Shown piece after piece: positions 45,776 through 56,239 of a stretch of 57,347 bases of DNA (positions within the stretch are counted from its first letter, which is position 1; the number at the start of each line of letters is the position of its first letter). The DNA is from Polytrichum commune (lineage: Eukaryota; Streptophyta; Polytrichopsida; Polytrichales; Polytrichaceae). Made by a program: the position numbers and the translations under genes. The notes beneath the pieces are model-generated. The model did not search any database and had not been told where the DNA came from. It saw only the letters and a list, made by a program, of their open reading frames with translations. The DNA lies in contig OX485808.1 of assembly GCA_950295325.1 (NCBI GenBank), forward strand, positions 34,249,180 through 34,306,526, read 5' to 3'.

Positions 45776-47059
45776 TTGTTTAAGGTCTGAAGTCTTGACA
45801 GTGCCGTCCCATACAACACCTTTGAGTGCCGTGTATAGACAACACCGTTCAAAGTTGGTGCACATGGGCGGCTCATGACCATGTGAATAGCATTGCATTA
45901 TCACAGGGGGCGGCTCGTGACCCTTTTGGCTATTACAATCTGTCCATCCAACCATCACATACAATCCATCCATAATTGATATTATAACGTTCACACTACG
46001 GATTTTGGAGTATTTTGGAGTATTTTGGATGTATTTTGGATTTTGGATAGTGGCATTATCTAGGATGATAGGGATAATAACAAGGGAGTTTTACACTAAG
46101 AAAATCGGTTTCAAACTTTAAGGTGTTCTATTACCAAGGGTGACATTATCAAGGTTAATAGAATGTATCAATGATAATCTCGAGGACAACAAGAAAGCAG
46201 TAGTAGAAAGATGTAAGAAATTCACAATCTAAATCACTCTTGAAATCTTCTATCCTTCACGGACATTTATAGAGGGACCGGTGGCCTGTAGTAGGATCTT
46301 TAAATATATCTAGATTTCCCCTAAATTTAAGTTAAGGTACATATTATACCTATAACCGATAACTTAAGAATTTCAGCATAGCATATCTTCGGTTATCAAG
46401 AAGGAGTTAATTTTTCTGCGTAGGAAAATAATGTCCATGATGAATGTCGATCTTTTTTTCAAAATTGATTAAGTAAAGTTAGAATTACTACAAATTTTGC
46501 AAACATGAAAGTTGGTTAGAGTCCATAACCAACATATAGCTTCACCCATGACCGACAACAACTATTTCGACAACTTCCCCTCCACGAAGTCATATGGTCC
46601 TCACGTTTATAATATAAAAACATCGACTTCTGCTAATTTAAGCCATGCGCGTTCATGCATAGGTCTACTTGTCGGTGATGGGTGCGTTATCGGTTATGGG
46701 TGTCTATACCTTAGGCCTACGCGACGGTGTAAGGATGTCGTGTGTTCATTGTACTACGCATAAGTTAACTTGGGTTGAACTTCTTTATTGCAAGGTGGTA
46801 AACTTTAAGGTTGTCTGTTGGTTATAATAACATAACAGATGTTATGTTATTGTTGTGTTGATTATAACATATGGTGAAAGTGGGTGTCGCAAGGGTTAGC
46901 CCTCCATCCGATATTAATATTGTGCACTTTCATAAGCCTACTAGTAGGCAATCTGCTGGCAAGTATTCGAGACCTTCTACCACTAAATAATAGTGGCAAC
47001 TACAACGCCACTAACTACACTAAGTGGTGAATAGTGGTGCGCAATAAACAATCCTCTCA
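45776..47059. other. Element interior, no gene seen
   Basis: Contains a short tandem 'ggagtattttggagtatttt' near 46,000-46,050. The open frame at 46,512-46,763 shows no family. Confidence 0.35.
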
Positions 47060-47215
47060 GAACCTAGTTAACTATAGTGGTGCTTGATCACTAACCTATT
47101 AATGATTAGTTAACTATAGTGGTGCATGATTGCTGACCTTTAAGGTTTAGTTGACGATGATATTATTTGTGCATGATCATTGACCTATTAATGGTTAGTT
47201 AACTATAGTGGTGTA
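47060..47215 (+). repeat. Third TAGTTAACTATAGTGGTG cluster
   Basis: Three to four copies of the motif with a 'ggtgcatgatcattgacc' spacer. The variant is distinct from the 45-kb clusters (GTGGTG instead of GTTGTT). Confidence 0.75.
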
Positions 47216-49628
47216 TATATGTCCCAACCCACTCTAGTGATATTTAGTGTTAGATACACAAAATACGAACGCATACACTAAATATTAGTAACCCTAGATG
47301 AAAGTAAGTAACATTCATTGTGAACTCAAACACTAAACTTGGACTATGGTAAGTCACATGCCCAAATTTAGTGTTATTAAGGATGTGAAAAATTCTTAAC
47401 AAAGATAAGAGAAGGTGCATGGTCGTAGGGAGGGTGGTGGCGCATTTATGTCTAACACTAGTTATACGACTAGTGTCATACCAAATGTGTAAACTTCTTA
47501 TGGGTATAATAATTATGCTTTGACAAGTTTACTCTCATCCATCAACATGTGGAACACTTGACTCCCCAATGCATAGGTTTGTGGCCTTCGTCACGATGAT
47601 ATGATTCATTCAACGTCGGCTAGATATTAAACTCATTGTCTAGGGGTAACGTTTAGAACTTGGGGTTCAGGCATAGAGTTTTAGTTTTTAGAGTGCATGT
47701 TTAGGATGGAGGGTTGAGGCTTGTAGGTTGAATTGTAAGCATATTTATGCCAATATGTTTGAAATGTCACTATGTTACTTGACCCAAGATTGATCACTAG
47801 TTTAAATGGTGAAAGGTTAGTGACCATAACGTTACCCCATTTTTCAAAACACCACATTGGAGCTTCAAATGACCGTTCCATTCGTAATGGCCACCCTTGC
47901 ATTTTGCACATAACTGAGCTCATTGGATTTCAAAGGCAGATTGGAGCCCACTAAATAACTTAACCCATAAACCCCAAACCCTAAACCCTAAAAAGTTCAC
48001 AATTATTGCGCACTGGAGTGGGAGTGACAACAATCCCCTAGTACCCAAAACTCAACAGGTATTGTTTGCAATAACTAAACCTATTCGCTAAGTGTATGTA
48101 TATCCCATAAACAGTAGGATCCAGTAGGACCACTTTTTGCGCAGCCAAATTACACAAACATGAATAGAAGTAAATATGCACAATTCATACAGCTGTATTC
48201 ACCTTACAATTTGCAAATGGAAGTATAATAGGACCTATGAATGACAACATAAACAATACGATGACTATGTCTTTGAATGTATTACGAAATCCTTGGTTTT
48301 GCATGCATGGCATTTTGTGTTGAGTTTAATTGCTAGGAAACTTTCCCTAGGCGAATTCCTTAATTCATTTGTGACTTATTGTGGGTTTACCTATAATCTG
48401 GGTGGCCTACTATGGCCCCGTTTAACTGTACAAGGGACAACCAACATATGTTAAATTTTCAATCAAATCAAGACAATATGTGGAGGCATAGCATGAATTG
48501 CATGCACACATGAAGAGCCATTATGACAGGGTTATGCGGCAATGTACAGCTAGTACCGAGGTTTAGATACGAGCCTGCTGGCAGTAATGTGGATATTTCC
48601 AATTGAGTTCACAATGATTCGGGTTGGGGTATCATACCGTAACATGTGAAACTGTTGAGGTCGGAAACCTACCGGTTCAAGCTTAGGGTGAATTTGAGGG
48701 GACTACGGCCAATTGAGGGATTCACTGCATAGTCCAGGCCTGTTGCCAAGTCAACGGTAGACATTATAGGCAAGTTGCCGATGGGACTAGGGATAGTGCG
48801 GAAATGTTTCTACTGTTCTCCCGTCTTTAGTATATTGACACCGTCTATATTTAATAATATAGATTGTCCAATCCAATAATTGATAACTCCAAAACAAATA
48901 CATATATTCTCAAGAACTATTTGAAAGAAGAGTTCAAAGATCTTTGGTGTTGCCCACCCAAGTTATCAACTGTCTTCTTATATATTAAATTCCTTAAAGA
49001 CTTTTGAAAACTAACTTAAAGACTTTCATTAACACCAAAATGTAAAGAGTTGTCCAATTAAAAGTTACTAGACAACAATGATGAATGACGTTTAGCATCA
49101 CTAGTGAGCTTCGCCGTAGGTGGTCCTCGCTACATTATGATCATGATCCACATATCTTGAATGCAAATCAACATTGAGATCAAAGCCGTGTGCAAAATTT
49201 TGAAGCTCATGGGGAACAATAATTGCTATCTACAAGCTTTGCACTTGACATTTACATGTGTGCATATTGAATAGTTGACACCAAGGATAACAAATTGACA
49301 CTTGAGTATATTTGGCCAAACCGTAAACCCTAAAATAATAAGGGATGTGCACTTGTGGGCCCAGGACAAAAATATCAAACATGGCAAATTTAAAGCAACA
49401 ACACAACAATCAGTGACAACTTCAAATGTTTGACAATGTTTGCCATATTTGCCATGACTTAGCTATTGGACCTAACAAAATAATGTAAAAAGTGTGACCA
49501 ATGGTGGAAGCAACCGATTCAGACATAGCACTTAATATGAATATCAAATATATTTGGGATTGGTTTTGTATCATGGTAGCCCATTCATTATTTGCTTCAA
49601 ATGCAAACCAAAGTGGTACTTCAAGTAT
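47216..49628. other. Element interior, no gene; short CCCTAAA tract
   Basis: A short AAACCCTAAACCCTAAA tract sits at 47,976-47,992. The remainder is AT-rich without supported features. Confidence 0.4.
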
Positions 49629-49657
49629 AGGGTTTAGGGTTTAGGGTTTAGGGTTTA
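49629..49657 (+). repeat. Interstitial telomere-type repeat (TTTAGGG)4
   Basis: Four units of the plant-type telomere heptamer, in opposite orientation to the CCCTAAA tract near 47,980. Confidence 0.9.
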
Positions 49658-49913
49658 AGTAGGCTGATGGGCCTCCAGAGGCTACTCAATCTTCACTAAT
49701 ATTAACCCACACATGCACTTTTCACCTTTCATTTAGGGTATTGGACTAATTGTTAAATAGGGTAGAAGGGTCTAGGGTCAATTCGAGACGGCATCCTCAG
49801 ATGAAGTTGGAGGCGCAAATTTCAAATTCTTCCAATTTAATTTATGAATTGTTGAACCCCATAAGCCCAATGGGGTTACTATAATGGGGTTAATAAGCCC
49901 CTTCCTAATTTGC

Positions 49914-50193
49914 TTCTATTGGGAAGTTACTAACCTCTGTTGGGAAGTTACTAATCTCTATTGGGAAGTTACTAGTAACCTCTATTGGGAAGTTGGGAAG
50001 TTACTAATCTCTATTGGGAAGTTACTAACCTCTATTGGGAAGTTACTAATCTCTATTGGGAAGTTACTAACCTCTATTGGGAAGTTATTAATCTCTATTG
50101 GGAAGTTACTAGTAACCTCTATTGGGAAGTTGGGAAGTTACTAACCTCTATTGGGAAGTTGGGAAGTTACTAACCTCTATTGGGAAGTTATTA
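49914..50193 (+). repeat. 21-bp minisatellite
   Basis: About 12-13 copies of CTATTGGGAAGTTACTAAYC with small insertions ('agttactagtaacctc', doubled 'gggaagtt'). The 21-bp period keeps frames open, producing spurious repetitive proteins. Confidence 0.9.
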
Positions 50194-50970
50194 AGACATT
50201 ATGTCAATGTTGAGAGATGTGCAAAGCACATTGTAATTGGAAATTGGACCCACCCACATAATAATTAATTTTGGATTAATATTGAAATAGTTAATATGAA
50301 TTTCGGAAGGAGAACTCATCGGGGTGCCATAAACCACTCCGATAGCATTGGGAGCATGGCAATTTATCTGCAATACTACAAGCATACATAGATACGTTGG
50401 GATGAGGGCCGATGATTTAATTGTAATTGTTATGACATGTTGGGGACATCCATTTCTTTTCAAGAGATTCAAGGTCTAGGGGTGCAAATATCTTCAACCT
50501 TGAAGCCGGTGCACAAATGTAGGTTGCAACGACAATGAGCGCTTGTGAGTACCTCAACGTTGTACGCGCCTCAATAGCAGGGTGTGATGCCACAAGTGCG
50601 ATGGAAGTGGTGGGCCGAGGGTACCTGTTGATAGGACCACATTCTGGCGTGTTTTCATCTCATCAATCAAACTTGGATCCAAAGGCGTACCAGCGGGTAG
50701 TACGCGCTCATAGTAGTGATGCCCAAGAGTGGGCGATGTGCTAACTATCATTACAGGATTGGGGGTGGACCGGATTGGCTTAAACACATCATGCCGAAAA
50801 TAATGTAAAACAATCCCACTAACACAATTGTATCAAGGTGCATGTAAAAACCCACCCAAAGGCATCAAAAGCCGTCCGCATACGGATCTGTGACGGCCTA
50901 AAACGAAAGGGAGGGAACCTTCAAAATTGGATTAGGGCACTATTCTCCCACCAATTCTGCTACACCCGAC
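50194..50970. other. Region before the DUF7869 promoter, no gene
   Basis: GC content rises from about 50,480. Short frames overlap on both strands. No protein was recognised. Confidence 0.4.
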
Positions 50971-50977
50971 TATATAA
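50971..50977 (+). promoter_or_regulatory. Candidate TATA box for the DUF7869 gene
   Basis: TATATAA in 'cccgactatataagcctgg', in a locally GC-richer context, about 1 kb upstream of the first convincing ATG. If used, transcription would start near 51,005 and the palindrome hairpins would be in the transcribed leader or in a leader intron. Confidence 0.5.
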
Positions 50978-51248
50978 GCCTGGAAGGAGCACACTCGAAC
51001 CCTCTTTTGTCGCCCTTTGTGCCAGGGAGCACAACACCACAACATTCTTCTTTCTATCCCTTCCAGGGATCAATTTCACACAAGGTTCGGTCCTACACAA
51101 CACCAAGAAACACCTGATCGAAGAGGCGCTGTTCAATGTGCCGTTCCATATGCATGGAGCATTGCAGCGGCACCATATTTGCAGGGCCCTGTACCCATCC
51201 CTGCAGTCCGTACAGTACGGCCCGAACAACCGGCGCTGGGAGGCCCAA

Positions 51249-51709
51249 CACTTTCACTCGATCGAGTGAAAGTGGTGGGCCTGCAATCGACTCGCCAGCC
51301 CACTTTCACTCGATCGAGTGAAAGTTTTGTGGCGCGGGCGCTGGCAGGCCCACCACTTTCACTCGATCGAGTGAAAGTGGGCTGGCGAGTCGATTGCATG
51401 GGGATGAGCATGTGATTGTTTGGGGATGAGGATGTGATTAGTTTCTGGGGAGAGGATGTGATTGTTTGGTGATCGACGTTTTTATTATCGACACAAATAA
51501 TATGTAGAGGGAGGTAGGTGTTAATCGGGTGGGATAGATTGGGTAACATCTATTTATGACCGGATTTTCTGAGAAAAGAAAAGGCATGAAGGGCCCAATA
51601 TGTCGTGTATGTGGCGCGGGCATGCATCCCACTTTCACTCGATCGAGTGAAAGTGGTTGTGGCTCGGGCGCTGGCAGGCCCACCACTTTCACTCGATCGA
51701 GTGAAAGTG
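51249..51709. repeat. Cluster of five palindromes forming two large hairpins
   Basis: Palindromes at 51,249-51,274, 51,301-51,325, 51,354-51,379, 51,630-51,655 and 51,684-51,709. Two pairs sit in bigger inverted repeats: arms 51,282-51,325 and 51,355-51,398 (44 of 44 match), and arms 51,596-51,656 and 51,683-51,743 (61 of 61 match, loop 26 bp). Both loops share 'gcgctggcaggccca'. The hairpins lie between the candidate TATA box and the DUF7869 coding start. Confidence 0.95.
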
Positions 51710-51971
51710 GGATGCATGCCCGCGCCACATACACGACATATTGTAACAGGTGATATAGGTGATATCTAGTGAGGTCACAAGGCAGATAATACAGGATGAA
51801 GTTTTCGTGCTTTAGGATATCTACAGTATTGTGTTTTTAGTTTAAACGTTTGGTGATTGCGAGTACAAGCACTAATATGATTCAATAGCGAATGGTACGT
51901 GAAGCTATATCAGGCCTAAGTTGTAACACTGACCGCGCAAGTGTTCTTGTGCAGATTGGCCGAGCACATGG

Positions 51972-54900
51972 ATGCGGAATCTACCACAGAGGTGGTTTTC
52001 TAAACTAAGATGTTTCACATTGTTTGTTGGAATATGTTTTACTAATGAAGTGTTTGTGCAGGGGTCATCCCTTTCCGACGCAATATTCTCGGAAGATGAA
52101 ACTGTTCCGGTTGAAGATATTGACCCGAATTGCAGTGGACTTCGTAGGGATGATTGGGTGAACAAGCCTGTTATGCTTGTGAATGAACATGGACACAATA
52201 TGGCAAAAGGAATTTGCCGTAATGTAAACCCAATTGACTGCGTGGAAGACAAATGTTTGGGACCTGATCACGTTGGTGTACTAATAATGGAGCCTATTCA
52301 TGGCATGATGGACATGGGGGCCATGTTTGCTTTGAGGGCGTGGCCAATCTCTCGTGTTTTCCACGGTGGTTGCACTCTGGCACATCATCTCCTTGTTAGT
52401 GGCCACAGATTACGGGCACAAACCAAGTCGCTGGAGAAGCGAAGGAAGGACGGGAAGAGAGCGTATGAAACATCCAGGATACCAGAGCGTCGTAAGCCAA
52501 CGAAAAAATCCCAAATACTAACCAATGCAAGCATACAACAACTATCTGCAGTTTTGTGTTGTGATCGCGAGTGCCTTAGATTCTTTCCTAGAGATGAGGC
52601 TCTCGCTCTTCGAACTGAATTTTATGATTGCTCCACAAGGATGAGGCATGCAAAACGTCTTGAGGTCCACGGACAAGTACATCCACTTCCGGGGGGGCAT
52701 ACGAATGTGGTAACACTTAGTGGACGTGATATTTGCCTAATCGCATGGAGGCACATATTTGTGATTTCAAAAACCGCGTTCTACAGAAATCGACAAGAGT
52801 TCAATTGTGGGGTGCGACCACGAGACCATGGGAACTTGAACACCAAACGGTATCGTGTGTCCACTCAGCAAGCCACTGCCACTCTTTCCAACCTCTTAGA
52901 GGACAAAGCGGACATGATGCCTCATAAATCCCGCACTTTGCCTAATGGTACTCGAGTAGTGGAGATGGTCTTGCCTTGCGGCACAAAATGGAAGAAATTT
53001 TTAGTTACAATCAACCAGGTTAGTAGGCTCCCGATGTTCCACTTAGTCCATTTTCAATGTGTTGTTTGTGATTGCCTCAATCCAGGTGTTCTCATTTCTG
53101 TGGTTGTCTAAATGTTGTATGTGGTATGATATTCAGGTGAATGACAAATGTGGGTTGCAACCAATCTCTCTTTCGACTCTGAGCCAAATAAGACAGAATT
53201 ATTTTAAGCACTACGTGACAAAAAGAGCAGGGGACAATTTTGCTCGCTGTGGGAAATGCGATTCACTTATGGCTATTATTCTTCAACATGTTAAAGGTTC
53301 TGCCGCACACACCGGGTTTTCCAAGCAGTTGGAGAAGCACCAGGCACAGCAAGAATCCGCTCGTAATGCTTACCGTTGTATGAGAGCGTTGTCCATTGAG
53401 CATCCGCGCAAGGTTTTGACCATCATTCACGACAAAATGGACCATGGCAAAACTGCATCTCCATGCTTTGCTAACAAGAACAAAGACACTGATATGTTCA
53501 CGAAACTACCACTTTCCGTGACAGGCATGATGGCTCATGGCCATGGAGATGAGAGATATGCTCATTATGCATTGGATTTGTATCCTGGTGATTGCAACCA
53601 TACTGTGGGCTCATTTGCGAGGCTTCTTCGCGATTTGGAACAGCCCCCGGCTTCATCATCTCGCATGCTATTCCATGGTGCGGGTCGGTCACCGCTTTAT
53701 CGTGCTGTTCTTCATGGGAGTGATGTATGTTTGTCAGGATTACGACCTCCACCCAGTGAGCCTATTCCAGCTGTCTCGCTTCCACCCGTTTTGCATGTTC
53801 AACTCGATAATTGTTGGAAGGACAACAAGTGTAGATATGTGAAGGCATTTTGGTCCATGCTCACGGCCAAAGGTATATTCACGGAGGTCCACGTGTCTTA
53901 CCTTTTAGTTGGTCATACACATGACGACATTGACGCTTCATTTGGTAGATGGAGTATGGACTTGCGTGAACATGATTACCCCACTATCCCCTTGCTCATG
54001 AAATCATACATGGACATGGAGAAGGTCCCTATCATCCCACATATGATAGAGGAGCTTCCAGATTGGAGGGCTTTTGTTAGTGAGTACATTCCTGATGGCC
54101 AAGACAAACTCATTGGCCATACGAAAGCCCAACAATTCAAATTTGTTGTACGGGATGATGGTTGGCCCGTCATGCATTACAAGGTGCTTAGTACGCATGA
54201 TGAATGGTTGCCCAAGGATGGCATATTGATGTGGAAATCCAACATAAAGGGGGAGCCAGTTTTCCCACCTGGGGAACCTTACCCTGCTAAACCTCGAGAA
54301 ATGGCAAAACTGGACGATGTTCTTGTTGGGTTGCAAGGGTTTGTTGACTACTGGCAATCTATATGTGACCATGACATGACCGGAGCATATAGGGGCTCAC
54401 AAACACATCTTTTACAATACTGGACTGGGGTACTGGAGGCATTACGGGCACCCCTCACAAATGTGTACACTGCGGGATTGGCACTCCAGGAGGGATTCTG
54501 GCCATCCTCCCGAATCGAAAGGGACGCACATCCTTTCATGAGTACTGGTGAACTTCGTGAGGAACACCAACCAGATGACCATTATGTGGGCCCCTCTAAC
54601 CTTCGACCTGCACCGGCTTTCCGCATTGCCGACAACGTGCATGAGGGGCATTTCCTCATTCTTCGACCCCAAGATCAAGATATTGATAGACCCATTTGGG
54701 TGTGCCGAGCTTTGTGTCCACCAAACTTGAACGTCACTGGGGACCATCCCCGTCAGATTCTGGTACAATGGTTCACTCCCACTTCAACTGCTAGAGACAT
54801 AACAAAGAAATACCATGGTTGGGACTCCAACACGAACTTCAAGTGGAAAGCCGATTCGAAATATTCCATCCCCGACTGGCAACCAATTGACTGCATCTTG

Positions 54901-55161
54901 GCAGCATGGCCTCTACCTGCACATGAAGATGTTGAGCCCCTTAAGATTACTATTCCACCAGAGCAGATTGAATTTGCCAAAGACAACCTTCGCCGTTGTT
55001 CTGCGCAAGAGCGCGGAGGGATGGCGGTTGAGGAGGACGTTGATGTGCCGAGTGCGCGACGAGTAGGTCGTGGACGTGGAAATGTAGGGGGTGGACGTGG
55101 AACTCGAGGTCGTGGCCGTGCAACTGGTAGACGGGGAGCTCGGGGCAACCCTTCCTCGTAA
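51972..55161 (+). CDS. DUF7869-type protein, candidate transposase of the element
   Basis: Two exons: 51,972-53,018 (349 codons) and 53,137-55,161 (674 codons plus stop). The intron of 118 bp has GT-AG ends and phase 0. The predicted protein has about 1,023 residues; the start could be lower, as an acceptor-like gtgcag lies at 52,061. The N-terminal third has VLCCDRECLRFF and CGKCDS, both typical of DUF7869-containing proteins. The core holds IIHDKMDHGK (Asp near 448), HVQLDNCWKDNK (Asp near 573) and VGHTHDDID (Asp near 612), an RNase H-like D-125-D-39-D layout. The C-terminus is Arg/Gly-rich (GRGRGNVGGG and similar), suitable for nucleic acid binding. No lesion is seen, so this gene may be active. 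Its position next to the right end and its outward orientation suit a transposase. The enzymatic role is inference. Confidence 0.8.
53019..53136 (+). other. Intron of the DUF7869 gene
   Basis: Donor GTTAGT after 'atcaaccag' and acceptor 'tgatattcag' before 'gtgaatgac'. Joining gives ...VTINQ-VNDKCGL... in phase 0 and links two open frames that otherwise overlap in different registers. Confidence 0.85.
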
Positions 55162-55624
55162 TGCGAGACTGGAAAACCCACATCGTAGTCGTCACACAAT
55201 GATTCATGATTAGATGTGATTTCCTTGACAATGTGAGACACCACATCAAATACTCCAATGATTGGTACTAATTTTTTTGGGGTGGTTCCTCGATGGGAGA
55301 CCATCATGGCTCCTCTCGGACATGTGGGTGCAATTTTTGTTGATTTCAACACTATGACCAGCTAAATGGAACCCCATTGTGGGCACGGTGTACCCGTGCA
55401 ACTCTTAATGGAAACCACCAGCATTATAGAGGGTGGGTTCATTTATCTAATGTGAAGTGTTGTAATTTGAACTTTGAAGTATGTAATGCAAGGTCTATCC
55501 TTTGTATTTGGATGTGGGTTTGGGTTTACTTGTATTAATGAGCCCTCGGTCTGTCACTGTGCACACCACAAACACCCCTTCTATCACGTTTGCAAACCAC
55601 ACTACCCTGGCGCGACCACACACC
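55162..55624 (+). other. 3' flank of the DUF7869 gene
   Basis: No further gene. It probably holds the 3' untranslated region. I see no unambiguous polyadenylation signal before the subterminal repeats; an aataaa occurs at about 55,833. Confidence 0.4.
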
Positions 55625-55847
55625 GTTCCCATGTAGCCACAAAATGTCTTCTTGTTCCCCCGTTCCACAGTGCGCACATACGTTCCCATATTCGTTCCCA
55701 CGTTCCCATAGAGCGTTTATGCGTTCGCTTTAACGTTCCCATACATAGGTTCCCACGTGCGCATCTGGCATTCACATGGTCTAAATTCATTGTTCCCACG
55801 TTCCCACAAGCTAGTTGCATGTTCCTGGGAGCAATAAATATGTTCCC
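55625..55847 (-). repeat. Right subterminal repeats (ACGTTCCCAT, about ten copies)
   Basis: About ten GTTCCC cores, mostly inside CGTTCCCA(T/C), between 55,625 and 55,847. They are the inverse of the GGGAAC cores near the left end. The uneven numbers (3 versus about 10) are typical of asymmetric subterminal regions. Confidence 0.85.
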
Positions 55848-55889
55848 ATGTCCCCAAAATGTAAAAAAATCTTCACTTTGGGACTCCCG

Positions 55890-55917
55890 AAAGTCCCGAA
55901 ATGTTTAATATAGTGTT
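55890..55917 (-). repeat. Right terminal inverted repeat
   Basis: 28 bp, starting AAAGTCCCGAAATG and ending ATATAGTGTT. Exact reverse complement of 33,344-33,371. Confidence 0.93.
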
Positions 55918-55921
55918 TAAT
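55918..55921. repeat. Target site duplication, right copy (TAAT)
   Basis: Matches 33,340-33,343. Removing the element plus one TAAT would restore 'gacctaatatcttgg'. Confidence 0.7.
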
Positions 55922-56239
55922 ATCTTGGACCTACGTTATTTCCACCATGGTTAGACAATTAGAGCAACCCACGTTAATTATTTCCACATTAATTCAATAT
56001 CCACATTAGTAAGACTATTTAGTGTAGTATGTATTAATGTCTTACTATAAGAGTAATAGGCAAATATAATGGAATAGAGCATAAAATTGAACATTTGTAT
56101 TATAATATGGAGGGAACCCTTATGAGTTAGGACTTAAGGTACAATGCGGGTGTTATTTGATTATTTCCCTTAATAATTGGACCCTTATATTTGATGGGTG
56201 TACAGTTTGGTGAAGACCAAAGAACAAACACCATAAAAG
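55922..56239. other. Sequence between the giant element and repeat A, unassigned
   Basis: Counterpart of 33,001-33,339 on the other side. The part near 56,190-56,240 ('tgatgggtgtacagtttggt') resembles 43,450-43,500. No gene is supported. Confidence 0.35.

Larger units (their letters stand above)
33344..55917. mobile_element. Giant TIR DNA element, 22.6 kb, with ParB/MTase-like/HAD and DUF7869 genes
   Basis: Defined by perfect 28-bp terminal inverted repeats, a TAAT target duplication and subterminal GGGAAC/GTTCCC repeats. It carries two main gene units transcribed outward: a long minus-strand gene (41,438-34,663) plus a small unit (34,579-33,780) on the left, and a plus-strand DUF7869 gene on the right (51,972-55,161). 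A 10-kb AT-rich spacer between them (about 42-50.5 kb) holds older repeat debris, including an inverted fragment of repeat A at about 43,640-43,880, so the original element was probably shorter. Twelve palindromes are confined to it. Coding parts, especially 36-41 kb and 52-55 kb, are clearly more GC-rich than the surroundings. I do not recognise it as a named plant superfamily: it lacks visible hAT, CACTA, MULE, Helitron or Maverick proteins. Confidence 0.88.

Noticed and set aside
49884-50173. Repetitive protein of WEVTNLY/IGKLL units
   Set aside because: Product of the 21-bp minisatellite period; no start context or gene structure.
51017-51753. Open frames across the right palindrome cluster
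   Set aside because: Same reason as the left cluster; the region is more likely leader, intron or regulatory DNA.
54753-55352. Minus-strand 199-residue frame over the end of the DUF7869 gene
   Set aside because: Antisense of the Arg/Gly-rich tail; no family and no context.
33344-55917. Maverick/Polinton or integrated giant-virus segment
   Set aside because: No polymerase B, integrase, capsid, ATPase or protease genes were recognised, and the terminal repeats are only 28 bp.
33344-55917. Helitron or CACTA classification
   Set aside because: Ends do not start with TC/CTRR or CACTA, the target duplication is 4 bp, and no Rep/helicase or TnpD-like protein is present.
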